Positions 1 through 6,177 of a DNA stretch of 9,197 nucleotides are shown here, piece after piece. The stretch comes from Candidatus Poseidoniaceae archaeon. GTDB lineage: Archaea > Thermoplasmatota > Poseidoniia > Poseidoniales > Poseidoniaceae. A program made the translations under genes and the position numbers. The notes under the pieces are model-generated. The model was not told where the DNA came from and did no database searches. It saw only the letters and a program-made list of their open reading frames with translations. Position 1 is the first letter of the stretch, and each line of letters begins with the position of its first letter. Where the stretch lies: positions 1 to 9,197 of the forward strand of contig DUJK01000177.1 of assembly GCA_013329925.1 (NCBI GenBank), read 5' to 3'.

Positions 1-779
1 GTACCATCGCCAACTGCCTCTATCAAATTGTTTGGAATGTCGTCGCTCTCAACTTGTATTGGCTTACCGTACTCAACCCAAACATCGGTCCTAAAGTGTT
101 CTTTTTGCCTAAAATGCAGACCTAATGGAATCAATACCGGCAATGGTTTGTTTGAGGTTGCAGCCAAAGCCCCTGCAGCAAGTACAGTCCGCATTGGTCC
201 AGTGCGAAATCTAAGCATGTAGGAGTCATTATGACTTGTCCCTTCAGGAAATAATACGCAACCGTAACCATGAGCAATTCCAGACGCTAGAGTCATTAGC
301 GAGCGCCCGTTGAGGAAATTTGCCTCTTCCTCAGTACAACCTCCTCGAAGCAGTTCCGCTTTCCGGACTACAGGTTGTACTGCCATTCTTCTGGTCCACC
401 AACCAAGCATTGGCCGAGTCACTAAGTCATGACGGGCACCTAAAACAAAATATCTTGGATGATTAAGGGTTATTTGTAAAGCATCAAGCACTCCATTTGT
501 GTGCCAAGCACAGCACAATGAGCCCCGGTCTGTTGGTATATTTTCTATACCTGATGCTTCAAGTGAACGAAATTGAACCTTACTTATTCTGTTACAAATC
601 CAATAAATTAGTTTAGTCCAAAAATAAGAACCTGGGGTTTCCCCCACAAAAGATGGCATTGGCGTAGTTAGTAATTTATCCATCTTCATATTTTTAGCAG
701 ATTTTGAAAGATAGGGTAGGGTTTCGCCGCGATGGTCTAAAACTCCATCATTCATTTCTTCAGGATCTGGGTGTCTCAT
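1..779 (-). CDS. PlsC/GPAT-like glycerolipid acyltransferase (3' end cut by window)
   Basis: Predicted to move an acyl group onto glycerol-3-phosphate, lysophosphatidate or a related lipid at the membrane. The visible 259 codons start at ATG 779-777 and run off the window edge without a stop. Motif I is WHTNGVLDA (H93, D99), a histidine and aspartate separated by five residues. That spacing is known in the Gpt2/Sct1-type and 'NHPNxxxD' branches, whereas classic PlsC has four. Motif III is LFPEGTSHN (residues 176-184), a clear acyltransferase signature. The arginine-containing motif II lies near GWWTRRM (126-132), and PVLIPLG (214-220) fits motif IV. Near residues 52-62 there is only one modest hydrophobic stretch and no obvious signal peptide. 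The start codon overlaps the stop of the upstream HIT gene by one base (TAATG), so translation is probably coupled and the two share an operon. The acyltransferase fold is clear; the substrate is unknown. In archaea, whose main lipids are ethers, such a gene is notable. Confidence 0.85.
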   Translation of the reverse strand, partial: MRHPDPEEMNDGVLDHRGETLPYLSKSAKNMKMDKLLTTPMPSFVGETPGSYFWTKLIYWICNRISKVQFRSLEASGIENIPTDRGSLCCAWHTNGVLDALQITLNHPRYFVLGARHDLVTRPMLGWWTRRMAVQPVVRKAELLRGGCTEEEANFLNGRSLMTLASGIAHGYGCVLFPEGTSHNDSYMLRFRTGPMRTVLAAGALAATSNKPLPVLIPLGLHFRQKEHFRTDVWVEYGKPIQVESDDIPNNLIEAVGDG

Positions 780-1213
780 TACATCATCTCCACAATTTGT
801 TTGGCTAGGTTGGCTAGATTGGCGTGATTCGCCTCGCTAACAGCTCGGGTTTTTGGCCACATAGACATTAGAGTCAAACCGCCATCACCACTGGTCCTAG
901 GAATCACGTGTACATGTACATGAGGTACTTCTTGGCCCGCAAGTGGCCCGTCGTGTAGGCAAATAGTGAAGTCTTGGGTGGAAAACACCTTGCCTAATTT
1001 TTCTTGTACCTCTTTTACTCCAGAAAATAATCCTGCTATCTGTTCATCACTAAGTTGAGAAAGATGGCTTACTGCTTCGTGAGGAATTACTAGTGTGTGA
1101 CCTTCACGGCGGGGGAAAATATCTAGAAACGCATACCAATTAGTACCACGACCAACCTCGTGAGACGGGATTTCTCCCGACAGAATTTTTTCGAAAATGG
1201 TTTGTTCGGTCAT
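779..1213 (-). CDS. HIT-family nucleotide hydrolase/transferase
   Basis: A 144-residue histidine triad protein, the usual length for the Hint/HIT branch. These cytoplasmic enzymes hydrolyse nucleoside phosphoramidates or adenylylated compounds. The family signature is complete: the triad H98-V-H100-V-H102 followed by IPR, preceded by DGPLAGQEVPH, where the nucleotide-phosphate loop lies. The N-terminal part (IFEKILSGEIPSHEV and later GHTLVIP) matches the family's usual opening strands. No N-terminal zinc-binding CxxC pair is present. ATG 1213-1211 is the only sensible start; no strong ribosome-binding site precedes it. The gene lies 31 bases after the SdhA-like flavoprotein and overlaps the next gene, the acyltransferase, by one base. 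The three genes are therefore probably one transcript. The fold is certain; the physiological substrate cannot be read from the sequence. Confidence 0.93.
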   Translation of the reverse strand: MTEQTIFEKILSGEIPSHEVGRGTNWYAFLDIFPRREGHTLVIPHEAVSHLSQLSDEQIAGLFSGVKEVQEKLGKVFSTQDFTICLHDGPLAGQEVPHVHVHVIPRTSGDGGLTLMSMWPKTRAVSEANHANLANLAKQIVEMM

Positions 1214-1229
1214 GCCTATGCTAGAACAA

Positions 1230-1252
1230 CTCAGTTTTTGTTTTTCACTGAG
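1230..1252. repeat. 6-bp inverted repeat at the flavoprotein-HIT junction
   Basis: CTCAGT (1230-1235) and ACTGAG (1247-1252) are perfect reverse complements around an 11-base T-rich spacer as read on the plus strand. On the transcribed minus strand the loop is A-rich and the stem includes the stop codon region of the flavoprotein gene (stop at 1247-1245). Because the loop is A-rich and no T-run follows on that strand, it does not look like a terminator. It may be an intercistronic mRNA hairpin or chance. Confidence 0.35.
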
Positions 1253-2864
1253 GAGCTAGTACCCAATTATCCTTCTGACCCTTTCTTAAGGCAAGGGTAC
1301 CAACATTGCCTTCATTATCTACAGTAATATGATGAATTAACTCTGGGTTCTCATCTTTGAAATCAGCTCGCTTGTGCACTCCGCGTGACTCGTTTCTAGC
1401 AAGAGAAGAACGGATTGAACAAGTGAGTAATCGAATTCCTGCTTGCATTCGATATTTAGCAACCAAATTCGTATTTGCAACAAGCGATGTTTGGTCTAGA
1501 TGGATGGTCTGTGCCACTTCAGCAGCAGTTGACAATTCGGCTAGATAATTAGATAATTCTTCTGCGCTATTAGGTCCTGAAGTAAATTTAGTAGCAATGT
1601 CAAGCAGTTTTGAATTGATTGAACCTATTCTTCTTACTGTTTCTGCTGACTCTTGATCGCCGGTGATGTGGTGATTATCAACACAACTTTGTAACATATT
1701 GACTATGTTTTCGGTGTTAGCAAATGATTGAGTTTTGACCCACTGGGCAGCATGAGTTCCGGCATTATTTCCCCCTGATAAACTATCTAGCAGCCTATTT
1801 CCTGGCAAAGTTCCAGCCCCATTTAGGCCAGAACATGCTGAGTCGCCTGCGGCATACAATCCAGTGAACCATCTTGCCCAACTTCCAACAACGGCTCTAC
1901 CGTGCTCATCTGTTGGGATGCCGCCAATTGTTTGATTGACTCTATTTTCAAGTCCTATGGTGAATTTATTCATGTCTACGCCAGTCGCGCTTTTTACTGT
2001 TCTAAATACTGAACTCCACCATGTTTTGTTGTCACCCATGTCACGGCCATCTAGTACCGCAGGACCGGATTCCAAAACAACCTCGCAAAGATCGGTCATT
2101 GTATCTGCAGAAAGAGCGTCGCCAGAAGCATTGCAGAGACTTGCCCCATAACCAAGAATTGATGAGGAGATGGTTAATTTTGAGTTTGCCACGCCTAGCG
2201 GAGTTTTAGCAATAAACTCCATCCCTCTAAGGGGCATACCAGCCTGTAAAGCCAAATCCATGCCAAAACCAATGCTAGTTCCTTGGAAAAGCCCTTCAAA
2301 GCCACCATCGGCGATAATTAATGCCTTGGTTTGAATAGCCACAAATTGACCATTTATCATGTCTAGAGTTACTATGCCATCGACTTTTTGATTAGTTTCT
2401 ACCAGCATTACTGGTAATTGATCGCTGCGCCTTACTACGCCATGTTTCATGCATTGTTCTTCCAAAACTTGTTGTATGTCTCGAATCGATGCGTCGCCTG
2501 CATCTACTAGCCTAGGGCTATTATGCCCTATTCCTTTGTGAGTTGAAGGAAGGCCTTTAGAATCTCTACTGAAGACAACACCCGATTTTTCTAGATGGTT
2601 CATTTCATCTATTGCGCTACTTGTCTTGCTGGCAACAATATCTTGGTCACATAGAAAGTATCCTGACTTGATAGTATCCTCGCGGTGACCCCGGTTATTC
2701 ATTTCCTGAATTGGTGCGGCAAGGCCATCCAAGGCGGAATTATCTCCGCCGCCCAAAGCAGAAGAAGAAATTAGTAGAGTTTTCGCCCCATGTTTGGCAG
2801 ATTGAGCCGCAGAACGCAATGCTGCGGGACCATCACCGATTACAATAATATCCCATGCTTCCAT
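1245..2864 (-). CDS. SdhA/FrdA-like FAD-dependent protein with degenerate active site
   Basis: A 539-residue flavoprotein of the succinate dehydrogenase/fumarate reductase/aspartate oxidase superfamily. FAD-binding elements are kept: the N-terminal Rossmann motif IIVIGDGPAALRSA (6-19), IIADGGFEGLF (183-193), IGGIPTDEHG (313-322), TGLYAAGDSAC (334-344) and NGAGTLPGNRLLD (348-360), plus the C-terminal helical domain with RNESRGVHKRADF (490-502). By eye the catalytic set is gone. The covalent-FAD His region reads DNSALDGLAA. The HPTG, TEG and RGEGG region reads KTPLG, SSS and LGYGA (about 220-241). The HGANR motif reads NGAGT, losing both its His and Arg. It may therefore bind FAD without being a working succinate dehydrogenase. 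No iron-sulphur or membrane-anchor subunit is adjacent. It probably leads an operon with HIT and the acyltransferase. ATG 2864-2862 is preceded by GGTGAT five bases upstream. The superfamily is firm; the reaction is unknown. Confidence 0.82.
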   Translation of the reverse strand: MEAWDIIVIGDGPAALRSAAQSAKHGAKTLLISSSALGGGDNSALDGLAAPIQEMNNRGHREDTIKSGYFLCDQDIVASKTSSAIDEMNHLEKSGVVFSRDSKGLPSTHKGIGHNSPRLVDAGDASIRDIQQVLEEQCMKHGVVRRSDQLPVMLVETNQKVDGIVTLDMINGQFVAIQTKALIIADGGFEGLFQGTSIGFGMDLALQAGMPLRGMEFIAKTPLGVANSKLTISSSILGYGASLCNASGDALSADTMTDLCEVVLESGPAVLDGRDMGDNKTWWSSVFRTVKSATGVDMNKFTIGLENRVNQTIGGIPTDEHGRAVVGSWARWFTGLYAAGDSACSGLNGAGTLPGNRLLDSLSGGNNAGTHAAQWVKTQSFANTENIVNMLQSCVDNHHITGDQESAETVRRIGSINSKLLDIATKFTSGPNSAEELSNYLAELSTAAEVAQTIHLDQTSLVANTNLVAKYRMQAGIRLLTCSIRSSLARNESRGVHKRADFKDENPELIHHITVDNEGNVGTLALRKGQKDNWVLAPQ

Positions 2865-2887
2865 AGTTCATCACCCAGTGAACTATG
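2862..2887 (-). promoter_or_regulatory. Inverted repeat over the start codon, with ribosome-binding site in the loop
   Basis: CATAGTTCA (2862-2870) and TGAACTATG (2879-2887) form a perfect 9-bp inverted repeat with an 8-base spacer. On the minus strand the second arm ends in the ATG of the SdhA-like gene, and the spacer (CTGGGTGA) carries a Shine-Dalgarno-like GGTGAT (plus-strand 2870-2875) five bases from the ATG. As RNA it would be a hairpin holding the start codon in the stem; as DNA it could be a dimeric operator. A weak AT-rich element (2901-2910) lies farther upstream as a possible promoter. Confidence 0.5.
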
Positions 2888-2928
2888 CGAGGAGCGACTG
2901 GGAAATAAGCAAACCGCATGAAGCCCAG

Positions 2929-2933
2929 AAAAA
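2929..2933 (-). terminator. Short T-run after the membrane-protein gene
   Basis: Five consecutive T residues on the minus strand lie about 11 bases past the stop codon of the four-helix protein gene. Archaeal RNA polymerase terminates at T-runs, but five is at the weak end. The run would separate this gene from the flavoprotein operon. Confidence 0.3.
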
Positions 2934-2943
2934 GTCACTTGGG

Positions 2944-4464
2944 TCAGGTAAAAGTCGGTAAGTCCATTTCTCCAATTTTTCTAGCTTTTTCTAACCTTAA
3001 CATACGCTTTCTTACAACCCCTGAGGATGATCTACTAACCTTCGTTGTCAGAATTTTAGATTCTAGAACTACTCCTTCGTCATCTCTTAGGACAACTTGA
3101 AGATTAGTCTCACCAAAAAAATCACGGTTCCACGCAACATTCATCCACAGAACAACCCCCTTGTGAAGATATCTTGGTAGCCAATCAAGGCTGTCCTCAT
3201 CTTTTGGCGCAGATAATTTCAACGCATTTCTAGGTGGAGGGCAGGCCTCTAATTCAAACCGATGAGTTCGAGATAGGGGTTCGCCGTTTGGTACTAAAAC
3301 CTCGACTCTAACATTACGCTTTTCGAAGGTTTGGTTATTCAAAACAATAAACAGATTTGTTGCCCCTTCTACGCAAACATCGTCAAGCGCCACGTCCATT
3401 CGCCATTTGGCCCGAGAGATTTCGGGCCTGCCGCTTAACAGATCGATTTGCAGACGATCTAACAGGTTAAACGCACTTGGTTGCCATGCTTTAGCATGAG
3501 AGATTAATCTTTGAATAGTACGCCAATTGAAATCTTTGTCCGAATCATACAAAATTGCCTCCAGTTTACCTTTGGTAATAAATGTCGAAAACTCTTTTGA
3601 TGTTTCTTCTGTTGATAATTCGCCTAAGTCATGGAGGTATAGCAGATATAGCAATCTTTCTAGTGCTTGACGTTTATCGTATCCTGGCATTAGTACTGCA
3701 TGAAATTTCTTTTTCCATTCCGCCCAGTCAAGTTGTAGATCTGGATCCAAATGTGAAGATACTAAATCGCTTAGAATGCTGCCTAATTGCGTTTGGTGAT
3801 GAGTGGGTGCGTGTAATACCAAATTAGGAAATCTATCACCAAGTTGTCTTATGTTTAGATTAGTATATTGAGCATGTAAAGTATAGACAAAACCGGTAAT
3901 TATTGAAACCATCAATGCCAAATTCCATGCCACAGAACCGGATTTAGTTGCCGTAGCGAGTACTATCATTGAGAAGGATACACCGATTAATACAGTGCTA
4001 ATCAAATTATATCTTCGATGGTCTCTTAGGCCATCGATAATACGATCAATTCCAGGCTGAACTCGTAAGGTATGCCGGTTTCCATCTGAAAAACCGCCTT
4101 GTTCGCGCAGTGAAAGTCGGGCTTGCATTGCGTGCCAAGCAGATTCAACAGCAATAATATTGGGTAGTATAGCAAGTAATACGGGAATTGGTAATAGTAT
4201 AACGAACCAATTCATGTCAGAGATTTGAGAAGGGAAAAACACACCTAGCATTGCAATAAAAGACAACAATAAGCCAACAATTGAACGCCAATATATCAAA
4301 AACCGGTTGCGAGCAATGTTGCCCACTAATTTGCGCCGATTTTCTAATTGCGCCCACTGAACTCTAGTCTTCTCTAAAGGATTCTCGATTCTTTCAAAGC
4401 CATGGCCATATGGGTCAGGCAACTCTAGAGCGGCCTCGGAATCCTTGGGTTGTTTCTTGGCCAT
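2944..4464 (-). CDS. Unrecognised four-helix membrane protein with large cytoplasmic part
   Basis: A 506-residue protein I cannot assign to a family. The charged N-terminus (1-55) has no signal peptide. Two hydrophobic hairpins follow: roughly residues 57-77 with 86-106, and 153-172 with 179-197, separated by a polar stretch of about 45 residues with many Arg and His. Residues 200-360 are hydrophilic, probably helical, and rich in Trp, Leu and charged residues. Residues 365-477 alternate hydrophobic and polar residues in a beta-sandwich-like way (LFIVLNN, VRVEVLVPNGE, VVLWMNVAW, TNLQVVLRDDEG). The tail (478-506) is basic. By the positive-inside rule the N-terminus and C-terminal region are likely cytoplasmic. 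ATG 4464-4462 is chosen because a TATA-like element sits about 30 bases upstream. The gene lies alone between tRNA-Arg and the flavoprotein operon, 79 bases ahead of the latter. It may scaffold or sense something at the membrane, but no function can be claimed. Confidence 0.8.
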   Translation of the reverse strand: MAKKQPKDSEAALELPDPYGHGFERIENPLEKTRVQWAQLENRRKLVGNIARNRFLIYWRSIVGLLLSFIAMLGVFFPSQISDMNWFVILLPIPVLLAILPNIIAVESAWHAMQARLSLREQGGFSDGNRHTLRVQPGIDRIIDGLRDHRRYNLISTVLIGVSFSMIVLATATKSGSVAWNLALMVSIITGFVYTLHAQYTNLNIRQLGDRFPNLVLHAPTHHQTQLGSILSDLVSSHLDPDLQLDWAEWKKKFHAVLMPGYDKRQALERLLYLLYLHDLGELSTEETSKEFSTFITKGKLEAILYDSDKDFNWRTIQRLISHAKAWQPSAFNLLDRLQIDLLSGRPEISRAKWRMDVALDDVCVEGATNLFIVLNNQTFEKRNVRVEVLVPNGEPLSRTHRFELEACPPPRNALKLSAPKDEDSLDWLPRYLHKGVVLWMNVAWNRDFFGETNLQVVLRDDEGVVLESKILTTKVSRSSSGVVRKRMLRLEKARKIGEMDLPTFT

Positions 4465-4490
4465 CCTACCGTGTCCTGTACATGCTTACA

Positions 4491-4498
4491 TTTTACTA
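4491..4498 (-). promoter_or_regulatory. Possible TATA box for the membrane-protein gene
   Basis: TAGTAAAA on the minus strand is centred about 30 bases before the ATG at 4464, which predicts a very short leader. The match to an archaeal TATA box is only moderate. The 70-base spacer holding it also contains whatever ends the tRNA-Arg transcript; no T-run is visible there. Confidence 0.35.
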
Positions 4499-4534
4499 AT
4501 TGCCCATATTGTCCGATTCTTGAGCCTGTTTGAG

Positions 4535-4608
4535 CGGGCGCGGCAGGATTCGAACCCGCGATCTTCGGCTTAGGAGGCCGACGCATTATCCAGCTGTGCT
4601 ACGCGCCC
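4535..4608 (-). tRNA. tRNA-Arg, anticodon CCT
   Basis: Folds as a full cloverleaf on the minus strand. Acceptor GGGCGCG pairs with CGCGCCC. The anticodon stem TCGGC/GCCGA encloses the loop CTCCTAA, giving anticodon CCT (plus-strand 4572-4574), which reads AGG. The T stem GCGGG/CCTGC flanks TTCGAAT. The D stem has one C-A mismatch at its inner pair. The discriminator base is G and is followed by CTC, so CCA is not encoded. No intron interrupts the anticodon loop. It lies 37 bases after the RFC-like gene. A weak TATA-like ATTAATAG overlaps that gene's stop codon (about 4643-4650), so it may have its own promoter or be co-transcribed. Confidence 0.95.
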
Positions 4609-4645
4609 AACCTTTCCAGTTGCATTCTCATCATGAGTATTGCTA

Positions 4646-5773
4646 TTAATTTGCTAACTGAGATATCTGAGCAACGTCTAACAAAAACCGTTCCAATACA
4701 ACTCTTGGTTGTGCAGTCTTGAATACGGAAACCTCACATTTGGCCAGACTAATCATAATTTCTGACAGTAAGTTTTCACCGACATTCATACGTCCTTCGG
4801 TAAGTAATATGTGTAAGTGTTTGACTATATCCTCAGCTTCTAGATTTTGCTTATCCATGATTTGATCAAGTAACCCCATCGCACCTTTCAGGGTTCTAAC
4901 ATTTCTTCCATTGGTCTTTTCCCAGCGCCAATCATGGACTTTACCTCGCATTGCCTCTTCAAGCATAAGTTGAATTTCTCTAATCTTGGTAGAGGCAACC
5001 AATTCTTGCAGATTATGGCGATTGCCTAACAAATCTCTCTTCCCCATCAATTCAAGAATGAATACCGCTTTGCGCAAATTACCGTTGCTGACATGCGATA
5101 TGTCGCCTACAACTCCTCTAGCACACTGCAAATTTTCCTGTTCAACAAAGTCCTGTAATTTGGCCTCAATCTGTTTGGACGAATATCTAGAAAAACGGAT
5201 GTGTTGAGTACGGCTTCGTAAGGCCTCAATTAATCTTGAAGGGGTTTTTGTGGTGAAAATAAAACGCGAAGTTAAGCTGCTTTGCTCCATCATCCTTCGT
5301 AAATATGCTTGGCGTAAATTACCCAGGTAATCTGCATCTTCAATCACTATGATTCTCGATAATTGAATTTTGCCATCCCTTTTGGCGTTAAACGTCTCCC
5401 TGCCACATGGAGGTCCCGGATCGTTTGGCACATCAACTAGTGATTCTGTGAAGATGTCTAAGCTTGTTAAACCTGCCAATGTGTTACTTGAACCGCTTGG
5501 CCTTAGAAACTCCTCAAACTTCTTCATTGCACCAGGCATTCTTGAGAGATCTTTCGCGTTGAGAATATGTGTTGTCGCCTTCCAACCTGGGCCTAATAAC
5601 TGTCTAGCCACTAAGCGCATTACCGCGGTTTTTCCAACACCACTAGGTCCTGAAAGAAGTAGGTGAGGGGGGTTGGTTCCTGTTGAAGCAGTTTCCAGTG
5701 TGTCTATGATATTTGCAGTTAGCAGTAAATCAGAAAACTTAGTCGGGGCCTTTGACTCTAACCACGACGTCAT
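4646..5773 (-). CDS. Replication factor C small-subunit-like AAA+ clamp loader subunit
   Basis: A 375-residue AAA+ protein related to RFC small subunits, which load the PCNA sliding clamp at primer-template junctions. Numbered from ATG 5773: the N-terminal SWLESKAPTKFSDLL (3-17) corresponds to the family's W-x-E-K-Y-x-P opening. Walker A GPSGVGKT is at 42-49, Walker B IIVIEDAD at 141-148, the arginine finger RSRT at 186-189 (usual SRC), and sensor 2 NGNLRKAV at 230-237. A three-helix collar domain follows. Walker B reads E-D where D-E is usual, and the sensor 1 segment FTTKTP lacks the usual Asn. About 60 residues between Walker A and B form a longer insert than in typical RfcS, somewhat like eukaryotic Rfc3. 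It is probably a divergent subunit of a heteromeric loader. A TTG start at 5803 would add 10 residues, but the ATG fits the family N-terminus better. It follows rpoP by 45 bases. Confidence 0.82.
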   Translation of the reverse strand: MTSWLESKAPTKFSDLLLTANIIDTLETASTGTNPPHLLLSGPSGVGKTAVMRLVARQLLGPGWKATTHILNAKDLSRMPGAMKKFEEFLRPSGSSNTLAGLTSLDIFTESLVDVPNDPGPPCGRETFNAKRDGKIQLSRIIVIEDADYLGNLRQAYLRRMMEQSSLTSRFIFTTKTPSRLIEALRSRTQHIRFSRYSSKQIEAKLQDFVEQENLQCARGVVGDISHVSNGNLRKAVFILELMGKRDLLGNRHNLQELVASTKIREIQLMLEEAMRGKVHDWRWEKTNGRNVRTLKGAMGLLDQIMDKQNLEAEDIVKHLHILLTEGRMNVGENLLSEIMISLAKCEVSVFKTAQPRVVLERFLLDVAQISQLAN

Positions 5774-5818
5774 GAAACAATTTATTGGACGGCGGTTATT
5801 CAATTATCCGCGTTGTCT

Positions 5819-5968
5819 TCACTCGGCTATTAGTTTCTTAGTACCGGTTCTACGAAGCTTCATGAAAATCCTTGAACCACACGCTTTGCAACTAATTCCA
5901 TTGCGCTCTCTGTGAAAAGATTCGATACTGCCACATACTGCACATTTGTAGTCAACTAGTTCAACCAT
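5819..5968 (-). CDS. rpoP: DNA-directed RNA polymerase subunit P (Rpo12)
   Basis: A 49-residue zinc-ribbon protein, the expected size for archaeal Rpo12, the counterpart of eukaryotic Rpb12. It sits in the RNA polymerase assembly platform with Rpo3, Rpo10 and Rpo11. The protein begins MVELVDYKCAVCG. The two zinc knuckles are C9-x2-C12 and C27-x2-C30, and the family's second half is present as GISCKACGSRIFMKLRR. ATG 5968-5966 gives the right length and N-terminus; the stop is TGA at 5821-5819. It lies 45 bases upstream of the RFC-like gene on the same strand, so the two are probably co-transcribed. The 98 bases between it and tRNA-Asp hold a T6 run and a weak TATA-like stretch (minus-strand TTAAGAAAG, near 6002-6010). 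Many archaea place a ribosomal protein L37Ae/L43e gene just ahead of rpoP; none is here. Confidence 0.93.
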   Translation of the reverse strand: MVELVDYKCAVCGSIESFHRERNGISCKACGSRIFMKLRRTGTKKLIAE

Positions 5969-6042
5969 GGTACTCAACTCAAGCCACCCCAATAGTCTTC
6001 CTTTCTTAACCTGTTTGTCGCGAGATTAGAAAACTGGGTGTT

Positions 6043-6048
6043 AAAAAA
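6043..6048 (-). terminator. T6 terminator after tRNA-Asp
   Basis: Six T residues on the minus strand lie about 20 bases past the tRNA-Asp 3' end, a typical archaeal T-run termination signal that would separate the tRNA from rpoP. No hairpin is needed for archaeal termination and none is obvious. Confidence 0.55.
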
Positions 6049-6066
6049 TCAGCATTTTGGGAGGTT

Positions 6067-6141
6067 TGGCGCCCACTCCGGGAATTGAACCCGGGTCGCA
6101 GGAATGACAATCCTGCATGATAACCTCTACACCAAGCGGGC
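6067..6141 (-). tRNA. tRNA-Asp, anticodon GTC
   Basis: A clear cloverleaf on the minus strand. Acceptor GCCCGCT pairs with AGTGGGC through one G-U pair. The D arm is GTG/CAT. The anticodon stem CAGGA/TCCTG holds the loop TTGTCAT, giving anticodon GTC (plus-strand 6106-6108). The T stem CCGGG/CCCGG flanks TTCAATT. The discriminator G at 6070 is followed by CCA (6069-6067), so the 3' CCA is encoded, unlike in the tRNA-Arg gene of this window. No intron is present. It faces away from the aldolase-like gene across a 69-base spacer. Confidence 0.96.
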
Positions 6142-6169
6142 GTGTTCATAGCATCCGGAGCGCAACCGC

Positions 6170-6177
6170 TATTTAAG
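6170..6177. promoter_or_regulatory. Divergent TATA element between tRNA-Asp and the aldolase-like gene
   Basis: TATTTAAG on the plus strand reads CTTAAATA on the minus strand, so one AT-rich core in a GC-rich spacer can serve both directions. It is centred 32 bases before the tRNA-Asp 5' end, allowing a short tRNA leader. It is about 37 bases before the ATG at 6211, which implies a leader of roughly 12 bases containing GGGGAG. No second TATA candidate is visible in the spacer, so a shared box is the simplest reading. Confidence 0.6.

Noticed and set aside
1936..2209. Two overlapping plus-strand frames of 62 to 71 codons inside the SdhA-like gene
   Set aside because: They lie opposite conserved flavoprotein motifs, have no promoter or family match, and are shadows of the real gene.
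1245..2864. Functional succinate dehydrogenase or L-aspartate oxidase
   Set aside because: The dicarboxylate-binding His, Thr-Glu and Arg residues and the covalent-FAD His are all missing by eye, and no iron-sulphur or anchor subunit is adjacent.
2898..2928. CTGGG...CCCAG inverted repeat in the spacer before the SdhA-like gene
   Set aside because: Only 5 bp with a 21-base loop, easily expected by chance.
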